The notes: a model not told the origin generated them from the letters alone. 64,000 nucleotides of DNA from Tritrichomonas musculus (GCA_039105265.1 JAPFFF010000004.1:2294001-2358000); one strand, 5' to 3'; shown: positions 47,591 to 57,970, counted from the first letter of the stretch. Translations and numbers: made by a program.

Positions 47591-48774
47591 ATTAAATTCT
47601 TTTAAAGTGAGATTTTTATCTCAATTTTTTTAAGAGGTTATTTTCGGTTTTTGAAAAAAGCATATATATCTTATTTAATAATTAGTATTTAATGTATTTT
47701 TTAATATATATAATTATATTTGCATTAATATTAATTATTTATGTCATGTATTTAATGAGGATTCTTTTTATATATTTGAAAAATAAAATTATTTGATTTT
47801 TTCATTGTTATTACATTTATATCAATATATAATCCTTATTTATATTTAATAAAGTATTTTTTATATTTAATTATTATAGTCATAAAATTATTAATTATAA
47901 TATAATCTATTTAATTTCAAAATATATAGATATATACTGTTGTTCCACTTTTGTAACGAAAAATGTAACCACCAAAATTTTTAAAAATTTTATCACTTAA
48001 AAGTCAAGTGATAAAAGAATGATGATAAAGGAATAATATTTAATGTTAAAAAAGAAGATGAAATAGATCACTCTCTTAATCATGAAGAAATTGAAATCGA
48101 TCCACACTAGAATGTTCATTATTTCTATATAAGAATTTATATAATTTATACCAAAATATTTTGGTATTATATGATAGATTTATTTTGGTGAATGTTCATG
48201 ATCTAATAAAGAAGGGATTTACCAATAACCTAAAGAAGTTCACAAAATGCTGAATTGATTTCTAACATTGTTGTTTTTTTATCAGTCACTTTTTTTAATT
48301 GACCTATCTAATGGTGAAAAAAATATTTCATTTCACTTCTCAATTATTTTATATTAGAAATTCAAATTCAAAAAGTTATCATCATAATTATTGCTTGATT
48401 AATTTAATCAATTATTTATTGAATATTCAAGGGCATTGTTGGTTTTTCAAATTTTTGAATAGTTTATTCATTGAAAAAGTTCAATAACCAACTTTGCCCT
48501 TAAACAACTTCCACATAAATTTTTTCCAACTGAAAAATTAGAAAATGAATTTTAAACTCTCTGAATAAATCATGCATTAAACTCGACAAATTTTGTTTCT
48601 CCAATCATTTAAAATCAGCAACAAAGCTTTTTATGTACAGCAAATTAAACAACTTCTTGAATGTATATGCACATTTTATTGTTTAAAACATTTTGGCTAT
48701 GCAACAAAAATATAAACTCAAATTTTCAACAAAAAATTTTTAAAAATCAACATTTTTCAAAAGGAAACTTTAGA
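47591..48774. other. Long AT-rich intergenic region
   Basis: No credible gene. One imperfect palindrome is listed separately. A 62-codon ORF at 48299-48487 has random composition and overlaps that palindrome, so I do not call it. Confidence 0.45.
48429..48501. repeat. Imperfect inverted repeat, about 22-bp arms
   Basis: AAGGGCATTGTTGGTT at the left and AACCAACTTTGCCCTT at the right are inverted copies with two mismatches, and the pairing continues with further mismatches toward the centre. No target duplication is visible. It may be a tiny decayed transposon or an RNA hairpin. Confidence 0.5.
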
Positions 48775-48782
48775 TTTCAGCA
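48775..48782. repeat. 8-bp target site duplication, left (TTTCAGCA)
   Basis: Exact match to 49742-49749, flanking the 959-bp element. Confidence 0.8.
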
Positions 48783-49741
48783 AGATGGGTCCCGACTCAA
48801 TATGCTGGGACTTTTTGGGACTTAATAGGTTTTTTATTTAATCATATTATGATATGTTTAATTATATAAGATTATCTTTAATTTTACCGATAAAATTATT
48901 AAATATTTATTTATATTTAAAGATAATCATATTTTAATCTTAAAAAATAAAATTGAAAGGAATATCATTCAAAATTTTGAGAGAAAAATATTATTTATCA
49001 TTCTATTTGAAACTTCAAAAAACTCATTTAAATCGAATTAAAAATATTATAGTTGCTCTAATTGTCTGGAAATAAATGGATTTTGAGTATTTTTTTCAAA
49101 ATATCAAAATGAATTATTATATTTTGTCCATTTTACTTAAATTTTCTACATTAAATATGAAATTTACAAATTATTGGTGTTGATATTTTATTATTATGCG
49201 TTTTTAAAGTGAAATCTTCTTTTTTTTTGGAGGTTTTCGTATATACAATAAACTTTAATATTAACTTTTTGAGAATATTATTTCCAAAAAAAAAATATTT
49301 TTATATCTTAAAATTAAATCGATATAATTTAGAATAAATAAATTAATTAAATTATAATAAATAATTAAATACTTTTAAAATGCTTAAACATATAAATCTA
49401 TCCAAGATTCAACGAGAAAAAACAAAAACAATTTTCTCCCATTTTTTAATATATTATACATTTATCTCGGTTAATAAACAATATTTCGAAAATTTAATAA
49501 ATAAATAAGTTGTTAAATTTATATATAACTTTATATTATAAATATCATCTGAAAATGCTAAAAATTTAGATGAATAGAAAAATGCATTTGATCTTTCTTT
49601 TTACATAAATGGTTGATTAAAATATAAAGAAATATATAAATATTTTATTCTTTAAATATGTTTTTTAAAAAAATGAAAATATAATAAGATAAATTTATTT
49701 TAAAATGATAAAAATACGTTATTTCAAGCCGGAACCCATCT
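48783..49741. mobile_element. Non-autonomous DNA transposon, 959 bp, 8-bp TSD
   Basis: The left end AGATGGGTCCCGACTCAA and the reverse complement of the right end AGATGGGTTCCGGCTTGA match at 14 of 18 positions, and every difference is a transition. A perfect 8-bp direct repeat TTTCAGCA flanks the pair. The interior is very AT-rich and contains no ORF of note, so it must have been moved in trans. An 8-bp duplication fits hAT, P or Merlin-type transposases; the end sequence alone does not decide. It ends 30 bp before the stop codon of the gene at 49772. Confidence 0.75.
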
Positions 49742-49749
49742 TTTCAGCA
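49742..49749. repeat. 8-bp target site duplication, right (TTTCAGCA)
   Basis: Exact match to 48775-48782. Confidence 0.8.
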
Positions 49750-49771
49750 GTAAATTTATTTTATTACTAGT

Positions 49772-50692
49772 TCAACAATATTTTTCCATTAACTCCAAAG
49801 CTTTCTTTTCCTCTTTGTAAGCATTTTCTAAATGTTTAACAATTTTTGATTTTATTTCATTTGAAGTGACATCACCAGATTTCAATGCATTAAAAGCGTT
49901 TAGCCATTCATTGAAAATAATATTGTATTTTTCTGAGAATTGACTCATTTTATACTTATTGAAATATTTCAATGCATACAATTTCAATGATGCATAAGTA
50001 CCAATATAATATTCAAGATTCCACGAAACATCAGAAGAAATCTTTTTGTTAATGTAATCAATGAGGAATGGATAAACTTCTAAACCTTTTTTATTTTTAC
50101 TACTCCATTCTTCACCTCTCAAATGAGAAGAAGCAATTCTCATCATTCCTTTATTTATTTCTTCTCTTGATTTATCAGTTTTGCCAATAATTGAAAGAAC
50201 TGATAAAATAGGAATTTCAATTTTTCCAAGTTTTTCAAAGGGAAGTGAAGTAACTTCACGATTCACTTTTACAATTGATAAAATTTTTTCAGAATCGTTA
50301 TATCCATTAATTATTCCCCATTCTGCATTACTTACATCCCAAGACACTACAGCTATTCCATTGTCAATTGATTTCTTGATTAAAGCAATCGCTTGTTCAC
50401 GACGTTCATTTTCAATTGAATCTTGATCCCATAACCTTTCGACATAATCACACAGTAAACCACCATTTTCTACCCATGTTTTTTGATCATGAAATGTCCA
50501 TATACTAGTTGCACTTGGACAGAGATCTTCAGCTGCCCACATTCGAAATGCAAATCCACTTGTTGCAATTATATCTTCAGAATAGTCTTTGAATGGACTA
50601 TTTTTTAAAACTGCTGATAAGGATTTTGCAAATGAAAATAAATAGCATGTTGGATCTTCGATCCCATCAAATGAGGCTTCAACTTTATTCAT
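49772..50692 (-). CDS. Bacterial-type hypothetical protein, papain-fold-like
   Basis: 306 residues. The first 170 resemble a group of Firmicutes proteins related to C39-like/BtrH-type papain-fold enzymes: S-G-F-A-F-R-M-W near 47, C-P-S-A-T-S near 58, W-V-E-N-G-G-L near 73, and A-V-V-S-W-D-V-S near 114. The Cys in C-P-S and later polar residues could form an active site. The C-terminal 130 residues are helical. No trichomonad-specific feature is seen, so lateral transfer from a gut Firmicute is likely. The start codon is 98 bp from the start of the divergent Raptor-like gene. The family name is given from memory and its exact reaction is unknown. Confidence 0.6.
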   Translation of the reverse strand: MNKVEASFDGIEDPTCYLFSFAKSLSAVLKNSPFKDYSEDIIATSGFAFRMWAAEDLCPSATSIWTFHDQKTWVENGGLLCDYVERLWDQDSIENERREQAIALIKKSIDNGIAVVSWDVSNAEWGIINGYNDSEKILSIVKVNREVTSLPFEKLGKIEIPILSVLSIIGKTDKSREEINKGMMRIASSHLRGEEWSSKNKKGLEVYPFLIDYINKKISSDVSWNLEYYIGTYASLKLYALKYFNKYKMSQFSEKYNIIFNEWLNAFNALKSGDVTSNEIKSKIVKHLENAYKEEKKALELMEKYC

Positions 50693-50790
50693 TAAACCAC
50701 AATTTTAAAAAAAGTTCAGAATTTAAAAAAGATTCTGAATACTTCAGAAAATTGAATCATTTATTTCAATTGATTATTTTTTATTTTCAA

Positions 50791-53700
50791 ATGAATGTGA
50801 TTAAAAAAGATGAGAATTTATATAATGAAAAAGATTTTACCGATTTATTTAATAAACAAGAACAAGATTATAAATGGAAACCTTTTCCAGATCATTATGT
50901 CAGTAAGAAGGCGCAAGTCGACCAAAATATACCGCAGATTTCTACAAAATATCCGTATGCTCACGTTATCACAAAAATAACAGATAATTTTGAAATGTTT
51001 CAAGAATTTGGCGCAGATGATACTATTTCTCCATTGAGAGTAATATGTTGGAACGATATCTCGTCTTTGACTCCTAAAATGGCAGCAAAAACAGTTGAAG
51101 CTGCTTTAGATCGTCAATATGCATCAATTAACGAAGATATTACATTTGAATGCCATTCAGTAACATCGACAAAGGCACAACGAGGGGAGTTTCCAAATGG
51201 CCATCCAGATATTTTAGTTTTTCATGTATTAGATCCAACTATTCCACAAACTCATAAATATCGTTCGTCTCATGCAACTATGATGTCATCATTTAGTACC
51301 TCTCAGCTATCATCAATTGCCAATGGTAAAGCATTACCTCAAAATTTAGAAAGTCCCATACAATCCAATAGAGAATCGTTAAAAAGTATATCCAAGAAAT
51401 ATGCAGCCCAAAAATCTATTTTTATATTTGACTGTTCATTCGCCAAAAAATCATTAGAAGGATTATTATATAATGAAAAAGCGAAAAAGAATCCATTTAT
51501 TATTTTTGCAGCCACCTCGCATTTATTAAATTATTCATCTCATCTACCATGCGATCTTTTTACATCCTGCTTATTAACACCCGCAAAAGTAGCATTATTA
51601 TGGCAATCACAAAAAGTTGGCCATTTTCAATCGGGAATATTGAAAGAAATTGATTTACAAACTCTAATTGATCAACTAAATGATTCCGAAGAGGCACCTA
51701 ATATATTGACCGTATTAAACAGCGCCTTAAATGCAATAGCAGATAAAATTGCAATTGATTATCTTTTGAATTCTGATAATACAAATTTATTTTTTGAATT
51801 GTTCCGAAGCGATGCTTTCACATCTCAACTTTTATATAATTATATGTTTTCAACGCGTGTTATGAATGCATTGGCAATGGATCCTTGTTCATTTCCACCA
51901 ATGATTGATTCAACACAACACCCACTTTGGGACACATTTGACCTTCAAGTTGATCGGACTCTTTTTTCATTAGTCAATAGTTTTGTACCTATTCACATCC
52001 CTCATTCTATCTTCTCTATGAATGACTTACTTAATGAGGCAATGGAAAAATTACAGTCTTGGCTTCGATTTCCAATTGTAGGAAGAAAAATGCCAAATGA
52101 AATTTGCTATTTACCGATGTTGCTGCTCTCTCAATCTCACTTTAAACAGGCAATTGTGTTCTGCTCTAATTTTATTCAGATATCTGAGAAAACAGCAAAA
52201 ATTTTCCTTTTCACGAGATCCTTCCCAGTGTTGCCTACTTGCTTGAACAGAATAGAAAAAAATATTGAAATGTACGATGCAGAGACAATTGCTGCTTTCT
52301 CATTCGTTGTTGCTGATTCAGTCCTCCTTGTACCAAAGCTTGCCAAGTACTTCAAATCCAGGATTTCATTCTGGTTTCAATTTGTTCCTGATATTGATTT
52401 CGACAACAGCAGTTTCCTAAATCCTGCACCTACCACCGCCACCAATGCTAATAATAATATTAATATTAATAACAATAACAACAGTAATAATAATAATAAT
52501 AGCAACAATAATGATAACGATAATAACAACAATAATAATACGAAAAATGATAAAAAGAAAAATAACAATACTAATGCTAATAATATAAAAAATAAAAAGA
52601 AAAGTTCTAAATCTAATGATAATAATAATAATGCTAATTCAAATGCTAAAAAGGATAATGATGATGACAATTTAGAAGGGAATGTTATTGAAGATCTAAA
52701 TGTAAACAGCAGTGAAGATAACTTAGACGATGACGACGATGATAACTTCATTAATGATGATTTTGGAATTAGTTCATTAAGCAAAGATGATGATAGCAGT
52801 GAGAAAGAAGATAATATTCCTGTTAGACGTTACAGCAACATAATCACCAATCTTTCCAGTAGTATCACCACATACAACGAAATAACTGATATTGATAACG
52901 ACGATAATGCTGGCAGCCTAATTGAATTATCATCACCAACTCAACAGAATACTCAAGATGAACATGCTCTTCAATTAGTTGTTATTTCATCATTAAGTGT
53001 ACTTCTTATCTTTCTAGAAGGCGAAGATCAAATAGAGTTATACAAAAGAAGCAATATAATTGAACTTCTTCAAAAAATTCAACGTTCAAACACTCTTCCA
53101 CGAATTAGATGTCTTGCAAATCTCATCTTGAGTCAATTAGAAGTTCCAATTGGACCTGATGAGTCATGCTTAATATCAAATGAACCTAATCCGCTTTGCA
53201 GGGCTGCTCTATTATCACGTTATCAAGTTACATTGAGTCAAATTAATGATACAATTTCTGATCCAAAACGACCATTTACTCCATCTGATGAAATCAATCG
53301 TGATCTTTATTTGAGTGAAGTTATAAATGCAATGAATGATCTTTATCCACTTGTTCGTGAGAATGCATTAGTAGTTCTATCTCATGCATTCAATTTCCCT
53401 TATGTAACTGATATTAAAAATACGAGAGATGATAAAAATTTAATTAATCCAAATGCTCTTGATATTTACAAGAGATTTTTCGATTGTATTCGAAATTCAA
53501 TTGCTAATAATGACTTTTCTGATGAAAGCATTCCTTGTTTATTTGTTAAAAATTTACGTTCTTTGTTCTATGAAACATCAACCAGAGTTAAAGAAACAGT
53601 AATTCAATTTTGCATGTTTTTGACAGCTAAACTTGATCATCAAGATGTAGAACCTTTATCTTCAAATTTGAAATTTTTCTGTTTGAATAAACTTTCGCAT

Positions 53701-54885
53701 CTTCAAAATAAGGACCAAATGCCAAAGTCATTCTTTGAATATGAACCTTTGACACCACCCAAACTCACTTCTCAACCATCATCGCCATCATTTTCAGCTG
53801 GCAGTAAAACTCAACCATCACAAATTTCATTAAAAAAGCCAAAATTTCAAGCACCTTTATGCAATAAGAAAGGTTTGAAAGAAGATGCTATTTTTGATTC
53901 AAAATTGAATACAAATAATAAAAAAATGCAGACATTTTTCATCGGAAAACCTGCTATTTCACCTTCTGGATTGTTGGCATCCAGTAACTTTGATGGATCT
54001 ATATCATATCAGATTCAATTAGAAGAATATTCAACATTGAAGACAAAAACAGATTCATTTGATTGGTTTTCAACATGTGATACAATACAAACTACTTTTC
54101 AACATTTTGGTGATTCAAAATTAAATATGAATCATAACTCATCAGTTAATTATCTTCAATTTATTAGTGATTCAAAACTTTTGGCTACTTCATCATCTTT
54201 GCAAACTGTTGTTATAGACGTTAATCGTAATGAAGAGCCTGTTTGCTCATTCACAGGATTAAAACCGTCAAATTATTATTCATCGATCTCTGATTATAAC
54301 AATCATAACTTCTCCTTATTACAAGGAACAAAAGAACTTGGATTTGTTGAATTATTTGATTTTACCACTTTAAAAACAATTAAAACATTTCAATTACAAA
54401 CTCAAGAAAATATATATGCAATTCAATGGTTGAAGCCATTTACAACACTTTTTTATGTTGCTCGTGATGATGTCGCTTTTTATGATACTAGAATTGGAAA
54501 TAAAGTATTCACAATTAATAATAAAGGCAACTTTTTCATAGGTGGAAACGTATCTTATAATTCACCAATGAATTTTGTTATGGGTAATAATTCTTTTGTT
54601 GGTAAAAATAAACAAGGTGTCATTTCAATGTACATTTTAGGCGCTAATAGATCAAGCTCAACAGTTGTTACAAAAGAATTTAAAGAATTCGAGGTTCACA
54701 AACATCTTCCATTCGCTGCTGCAATTACTGACACCTTCTTTACTTTCAATTTTGATACTGGTGATTTGATTCAGCAACAGCAAAATATGGGATACGCTCC
54801 TAATTCTATTTCTCTTCATCATAGCGAAGCACTTGTTGCTGCTAGATATGGAAATACCATTCAAAATGAAAAGATTATTTATTAA
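50791..54885 (+). CDS. Diverged Raptor-like protein
   Basis: I choose the ATG at 50791 (M-N-V-I-K-K-D-E-N), giving 1364 residues; an in-frame ATG at 50593 would overlap the divergent gene. The caspase-like N-domain retains I-F-I-F-D-C-S-F-A (about 212), L-P-C-D-L-F-T-S and D-P-C-S-F-P-P ... H-P-L-W-D-T-F-D, matching Raptor. The His-Gly loop is not evident. HEAT-like helices follow, interrupted by a long Asn-rich, then Asp-rich insert (about residues 550-660). WD40-type blades occupy about 1045-1360. It may form an alternative TOR complex with the Raptor-like protein at 10585-14574, or bind TOR in another life stage. Confidence 0.75.
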   Translation: MNVIKKDENLYNEKDFTDLFNKQEQDYKWKPFPDHYVSKKAQVDQNIPQISTKYPYAHVITKITDNFEMFQEFGADDTISPLRVICWNDISSLTPKMAAKTVEAALDRQYASINEDITFECHSVTSTKAQRGEFPNGHPDILVFHVLDPTIPQTHKYRSSHATMMSSFSTSQLSSIANGKALPQNLESPIQSNRESLKSISKKYAAQKSIFIFDCSFAKKSLEGLLYNEKAKKNPFIIFAATSHLLNYSSHLPCDLFTSCLLTPAKVALLWQSQKVGHFQSGILKEIDLQTLIDQLNDSEEAPNILTVLNSALNAIADKIAIDYLLNSDNTNLFFELFRSDAFTSQLLYNYMFSTRVMNALAMDPCSFPPMIDSTQHPLWDTFDLQVDRTLFSLVNSFVPIHIPHSIFSMNDLLNEAMEKLQSWLRFPIVGRKMPNEICYLPMLLLSQSHFKQAIVFCSNFIQISEKTAKIFLFTRSFPVLPTCLNRIEKNIEMYDAETIAAFSFVVADSVLLVPKLAKYFKSRISFWFQFVPDIDFDNSSFLNPAPTTATNANNNININNNNNSNNNNNSNNNDNDNNNNNNTKNDKKKNNNTNANNIKNKKKSSKSNDNNNNANSNAKKDNDDDNLEGNVIEDLNVNSSEDNLDDDDDDNFINDDFGISSLSKDDDSSEKEDNIPVRRYSNIITNLSSSITTYNEITDIDNDDNAGSLIELSSPTQQNTQDEHALQLVVISSLSVLLIFLEGEDQIELYKRSNIIELLQKIQRSNTLPRIRCLANLILSQLEVPIGPDESCLISNEPNPLCRAALLSRYQVTLSQINDTISDPKRPFTPSDEINRDLYLSEVINAMNDLYPLVRENALVVLSHAFNFPYVTDIKNTRDDKNLINPNALDIYKRFFDCIRNSIANNDFSDESIPCLFVKNLRSLFYETSTRVKETVIQFCMFLTAKLDHQDVEPLSSNLKFFCLNKLSHLQNKDQMPKSFFEYEPLTPPKLTSQPSSPSFSAGSKTQPSQISLKKPKFQAPLCNKKGLKEDAIFDSKLNTNNKKMQTFFIGKPAISPSGLLASSNFDGSISYQIQLEEYSTLKTKTDSFDWFSTCDTIQTTFQHFGDSKLNMNHNSSVNYLQFISDSKLLATSSSLQTVVIDVNRNEEPVCSFTGLKPSNYYSSISDYNNHNFSLLQGTKELGFVELFDFTTLKTIKTFQLQTQENIYAIQWLKPFTTLFYVARDDVAFYDTRIGNKVFTINNKGNFFIGGNVSYNSPMNFVMGNNSFVGKNKQGVISMYILGANRSSSTVVTKEFKEFEVHKHLPFAAAITDTFFTFNFDTGDLIQQQQNMGYAPNSISLHHSEALVAARYGNTIQNEKIIY
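52438..52668 (+). repeat. AAT/AAC triplet tract encoding poly-Asn
   Basis: Within the Raptor-like gene, runs of AAT and AAC encode Asn-rich low-complexity sequence. Mixed codons argue against a pure recent triplet expansion. Confidence 0.7.
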
Positions 54886-55156
54886 TTCGATGTATTTTTT
54901 TTTTTTTACTTATTAATAAATGTTTGTTTTATTTATCTTAATGCTTATATATTGGAGATTATTATTAAATGATCCCATTTTTGCAAATTTCATATTTATA
55001 ATGAATGAATAATATGAACTTATTTTTTTATCTGATTTTTCAGTAGCTGTTCTTAAAAAAGCTATATTATGCCGAAAATAAAAATATAAAAAAGATTATT
55101 AATCCAACTAATTTATTTTAATACATATAACACATTTTTTATACATATTAATGTAT

Positions 55157-55750
55157 TTAGCAACATCGCATTTTCTTATCATTTGGTTGAGTTAAATCAA
55201 CACTTATTGTTTCTGATGATGTATGACTTGACTTTATATAATTGTCAATTGCCTGAAGGCAGAATTCATTAAACATATCATCAACACATTGACCTGTAAC
55301 AGCACTGACTTCAAGATATGTGACAGATCTTTTTCGTGCAAACTCAAGAGCTTCTTCATAAGATACAGCTCTTTTATCTTTCATATCAATCTTATTACCA
55401 ACAATCATATATGTTGCTTTTGGAACATTTTTTATTAAATCAATATAGTTCTGAACTTCTTCAAAAGAATTTCTATTTAATACATCAAATACAATCAGAC
55501 CTGCACTACTTCCTTGACAATAAACTGGTGTTAATGAATGAAATTGTTCTTGACCTGCCGTATCCCATATATTTATTTCATACGAATTTCCTTCAAATTC
55601 TAATATTTGAGAAAAATAGGCTGATCCTACTGTACTTGTTTGATTAGCTGAAAAAGTACCCGATATCCATCTATGAATTAGACATGTTTTACCAACATTT
55701 GAAGCACCAAGAAGAACAACTTTGACTCTTTCTGCAGGTTCTATATTCAT
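55157..55750 (-). CDS. Rab-family small GTPase
   Basis: 197 residues with all five G boxes: G-A-S-N-V-G-K-T (13-20), T-S-T-V-G (switch I), W-D-T-A-G-Q-E-Q (switch II), G-N-K-I-D and E-V-S-A-V. It ends K-M-R-C-C, the double-Cys geranylgeranylation signal. The switch I sequence T-V-G-S-A-Y-F resembles the Rab5/Rab21/Rab22 group, which acts on early endosomes. All catalytic residues (including the switch II Gln) are present. Trichomonads have a very large Rab set, so an exact orthologue cannot be given. Confidence 0.92.
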   Translation of the reverse strand: MNIEPAERVKVVLLGASNVGKTCLIHRWISGTFSANQTSTVGSAYFSQILEFEGNSYEINIWDTAGQEQFHSLTPVYCQGSSAGLIVFDVLNRNSFEEVQNYIDLIKNVPKATYMIVGNKIDMKDKRAVSYEEALEFARKRSVTYLEVSAVTGQCVDDMFNEFCLQAIDNYIKSSHTSSETISVDLTQPNDKKMRCC

Positions 55751-55954
55751 TCAAAATTTTATTCTTTTTCAAATTGATCTACTTTTTAATAAAATTTATA
55801 GAAATTATTTAAATGGAGTTTGCCAGAAATGCCATTTACGTTAGAAACTTCATTCAAAGTTTTTCAAATACTTTTAAATTTATAATAAAGATATTATTAT
55901 TTTATTCATCTATAATTACATACATATGCTGATTGCTAAGGTAAAAAAAAAAAA

Positions 55955-57970
55955 TTATTGTGGCACACAATATTCGCCAAAGAATTCAATATGATGGAAT
56001 CTGAGTACTTTTTGAACATTACCATTCCAGTTTTCTGTAGTATTAACAATTTTTACAGATTTAAATAAACTTTCATTGTCTTTTGATGGGAAATAGTCAA
56101 TTAATTCATGCTCGGCAATATCTTTTTCATTTATAGAAGATATTACTACATCTTTATTATCTAAAGTAGTTCCTACAATTTCCCATCCTTTTAGAGTATC
56201 TTTATCTTTTGTTCTTTTTAGACGATAGGAATCAATCTTTACCAGGCCTTTCGTAAATATAAACTCACAAAATTCATTTAGAGCATGATCAGTACCAACA
56301 ATTTTATTTGTTTTTACATCTTCGATTTCTTCGCATGAAAAAACATCTGTTGAAATCTGTACAGGCAAAAGATGCGGATATTTATATTTATATAAATATC
56401 GCATATTTGCAAACAACCCCTTACATTGCAAAGATGGAGCTGCTTTAAGAGGGTATTCTTTTGTATAAAATTCAATTCGTTTAATTCTAATGAAATCTTT
56501 TCCATCCCAATTTTTACCATCTTGAATAAATTTAAATTTGCTACAAGTAACTGATTTGCCTAGTTTATGAAAAGAAAAGTGATTGTTTCTCATTGATTCA
56601 TCATCCTTGACTGAAATCAAATGAAAATCATTAACGTTAATAGTATAATTTCTTGGATTTCCTTTTTCATCTGATTGGATTAAAAAACCAGTAAGACTAA
56701 CAGATTCCCTCAATTGGATTTCAAAGAAAAAGTGCTCATTTTCAGATGATGAGTAGAATCCTCTCCAACTTGGAATGAGAACATTATAAGGGTCCCTACT
56801 TGATAATGTTGATATGTAAAATGGATCAAATAAATCATTTTCAAATTGAATTTTTTTTAACTTATATAGTATTCCTGAATCACTCATTTTCCCGGTTTGA
56901 GATATCGAGAACACTTTTTTTAGTGGTTGATTTAGTAACTTTTTTTCTGAATCTCTAAATCTTTTATTATCAAGATGAAGCTTTTTTACCTGCCTTCTCA
57001 TTATGGAAATTTCATGTCGAAGCTGATTCATCATTTCTGAATTTGCTGAAGCTCCACTACTATTTATATAATCTATATATTTTTGGAATTTTTTAAAATC
57101 AACACCTTCTAAACTATATTGCTTTGATTTTGATAAACTTAAAGCATTGTAGAGTTCTTCAAAAGTTGGCCTTTCAAATGGATTATTGGACCAGCATTTT
57201 TCAATAATTTCTTTAATTGATTCTTTAATTGGAGTCTCAAAAGGTGGACGATATTGATTCTTTACAATTCTTGTTCTGAAACGAGCTTTATTTATATTAC
57301 CTAGTTCTGAAAATGGCGGTATTCCTGTAACAACTTCATACATTAATAATCCAAAAGCATAAACATCGACTGAAGTATCATAATCTTCTCCTTTCCAAAT
57401 TTCTGGAGCTTCGTAGAATGGAGTTCCTCCCCATGTAGATTGCTGATTTGGATTGTTTGGATCAAAATATTTTGACATGCCAAAATCTGTAATACGGGGG
57501 TAAAAATTATCATCTATTAAAATATTTCCAGGCTTTAAGTCACGGTGAATTATATTCAAAGAATGAAGCGTCATCATTCCATGCGCAATTCCCGCAAGTA
57601 TAATTTGGCGCTTTGTATTATCGAGCATAGTGTTACTATTTTCAGCAGCAAGCACATCCACAAGTGAACCATTCTCAACATAATCCAACAATATCGTAAT
57701 ATTGGGTTTATCATCAAAATCTGAAAGTGAATATCCTTGAAATCCAATAATCGTAGGCAAATTTACGTTTGCCAGAATTTTAATTTCACGAAGGACACAT
57801 TTTGTATAATCTTTATCTTCAACATCAAGTATATTAACCTTTGCTGCGTATTTTTTATTTGTAGTTTTTTCTTCAATTAAATAAATAACTCCAAAATTAC
57901 CATGATTAACTTCTTTAATTACAGAATACTTCTTAAGATCAATTTGATTTTTAATTTCATCATCATCCAT
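55955..57970 (-). CDS. TKL-type protein kinase with two discoidin-like domains
   Basis: 671 residues. The kinase domain (about 14-285) is complete: G-N-F-G-V-I-Y, A-A-K-V, H-R-D-L-K-P-G-N-I-L, D-F-G-M-S, and W-x-x-x-P-F-E-R-P-T-F at the end. A coiled coil follows (about 315-350). The rest consists of two tandem beta-sandwich units resembling F5/8C (discoidin) domains, each ending in a W-x-G motif followed by R-I-K-R-I-E-F-Y or R-F-H-H-I-E-F-F. These domains occur in many trichomonad BTB and kinase proteins and are thought to bind ligands or proteins. There is no signal peptide or membrane span, so it is cytoplasmic. Confidence 0.85.
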   Translation of the reverse strand: MDDDEIKNQIDLKKYSVIKEVNHGNFGVIYLIEEKTTNKKYAAKVNILDVEDKDYTKCVLREIKILANVNLPTIIGFQGYSLSDFDDKPNITILLDYVENGSLVDVLAAENSNTMLDNTKRQIILAGIAHGMMTLHSLNIIHRDLKPGNILIDDNFYPRITDFGMSKYFDPNNPNQQSTWGGTPFYEAPEIWKGEDYDTSVDVYAFGLLMYEVVTGIPPFSELGNINKARFRTRIVKNQYRPPFETPIKESIKEIIEKCWSNNPFERPTFEELYNALSLSKSKQYSLEGVDFKKFQKYIDYINSSGASANSEMMNQLRHEISIMRRQVKKLHLDNKRFRDSEKKLLNQPLKKVFSISQTGKMSDSGILYKLKKIQFENDLFDPFYISTLSSRDPYNVLIPSWRGFYSSSENEHFFFEIQLRESVSLTGFLIQSDEKGNPRNYTINVNDFHLISVKDDESMRNNHFSFHKLGKSVTCSKFKFIQDGKNWDGKDFIRIKRIEFYTKEYPLKAAPSLQCKGLFANMRYLYKYKYPHLLPVQISTDVFSCEEIEDVKTNKIVGTDHALNEFCEFIFTKGLVKIDSYRLKRTKDKDTLKGWEIVGTTLDNKDVVISSINEKDIAEHELIDYFPSKDNESLFKSVKIVNTTENWNGNVQKVLRFHHIEFFGEYCVPQ

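Noticed and set aside
48299-48487. 62-codon ORF in the intergenic region
   Set aside because: Composition is that of random AT-rich DNA, and it overlaps the imperfect palindrome; no start context or domain supports it.
50593-50790. Longer N-terminus for the second Raptor-like gene
   Set aside because: The added 66 residues lie over the opposite-strand gene at 49772-50692 and do not look like Raptor sequence; the ATG at 50791 is the better start.
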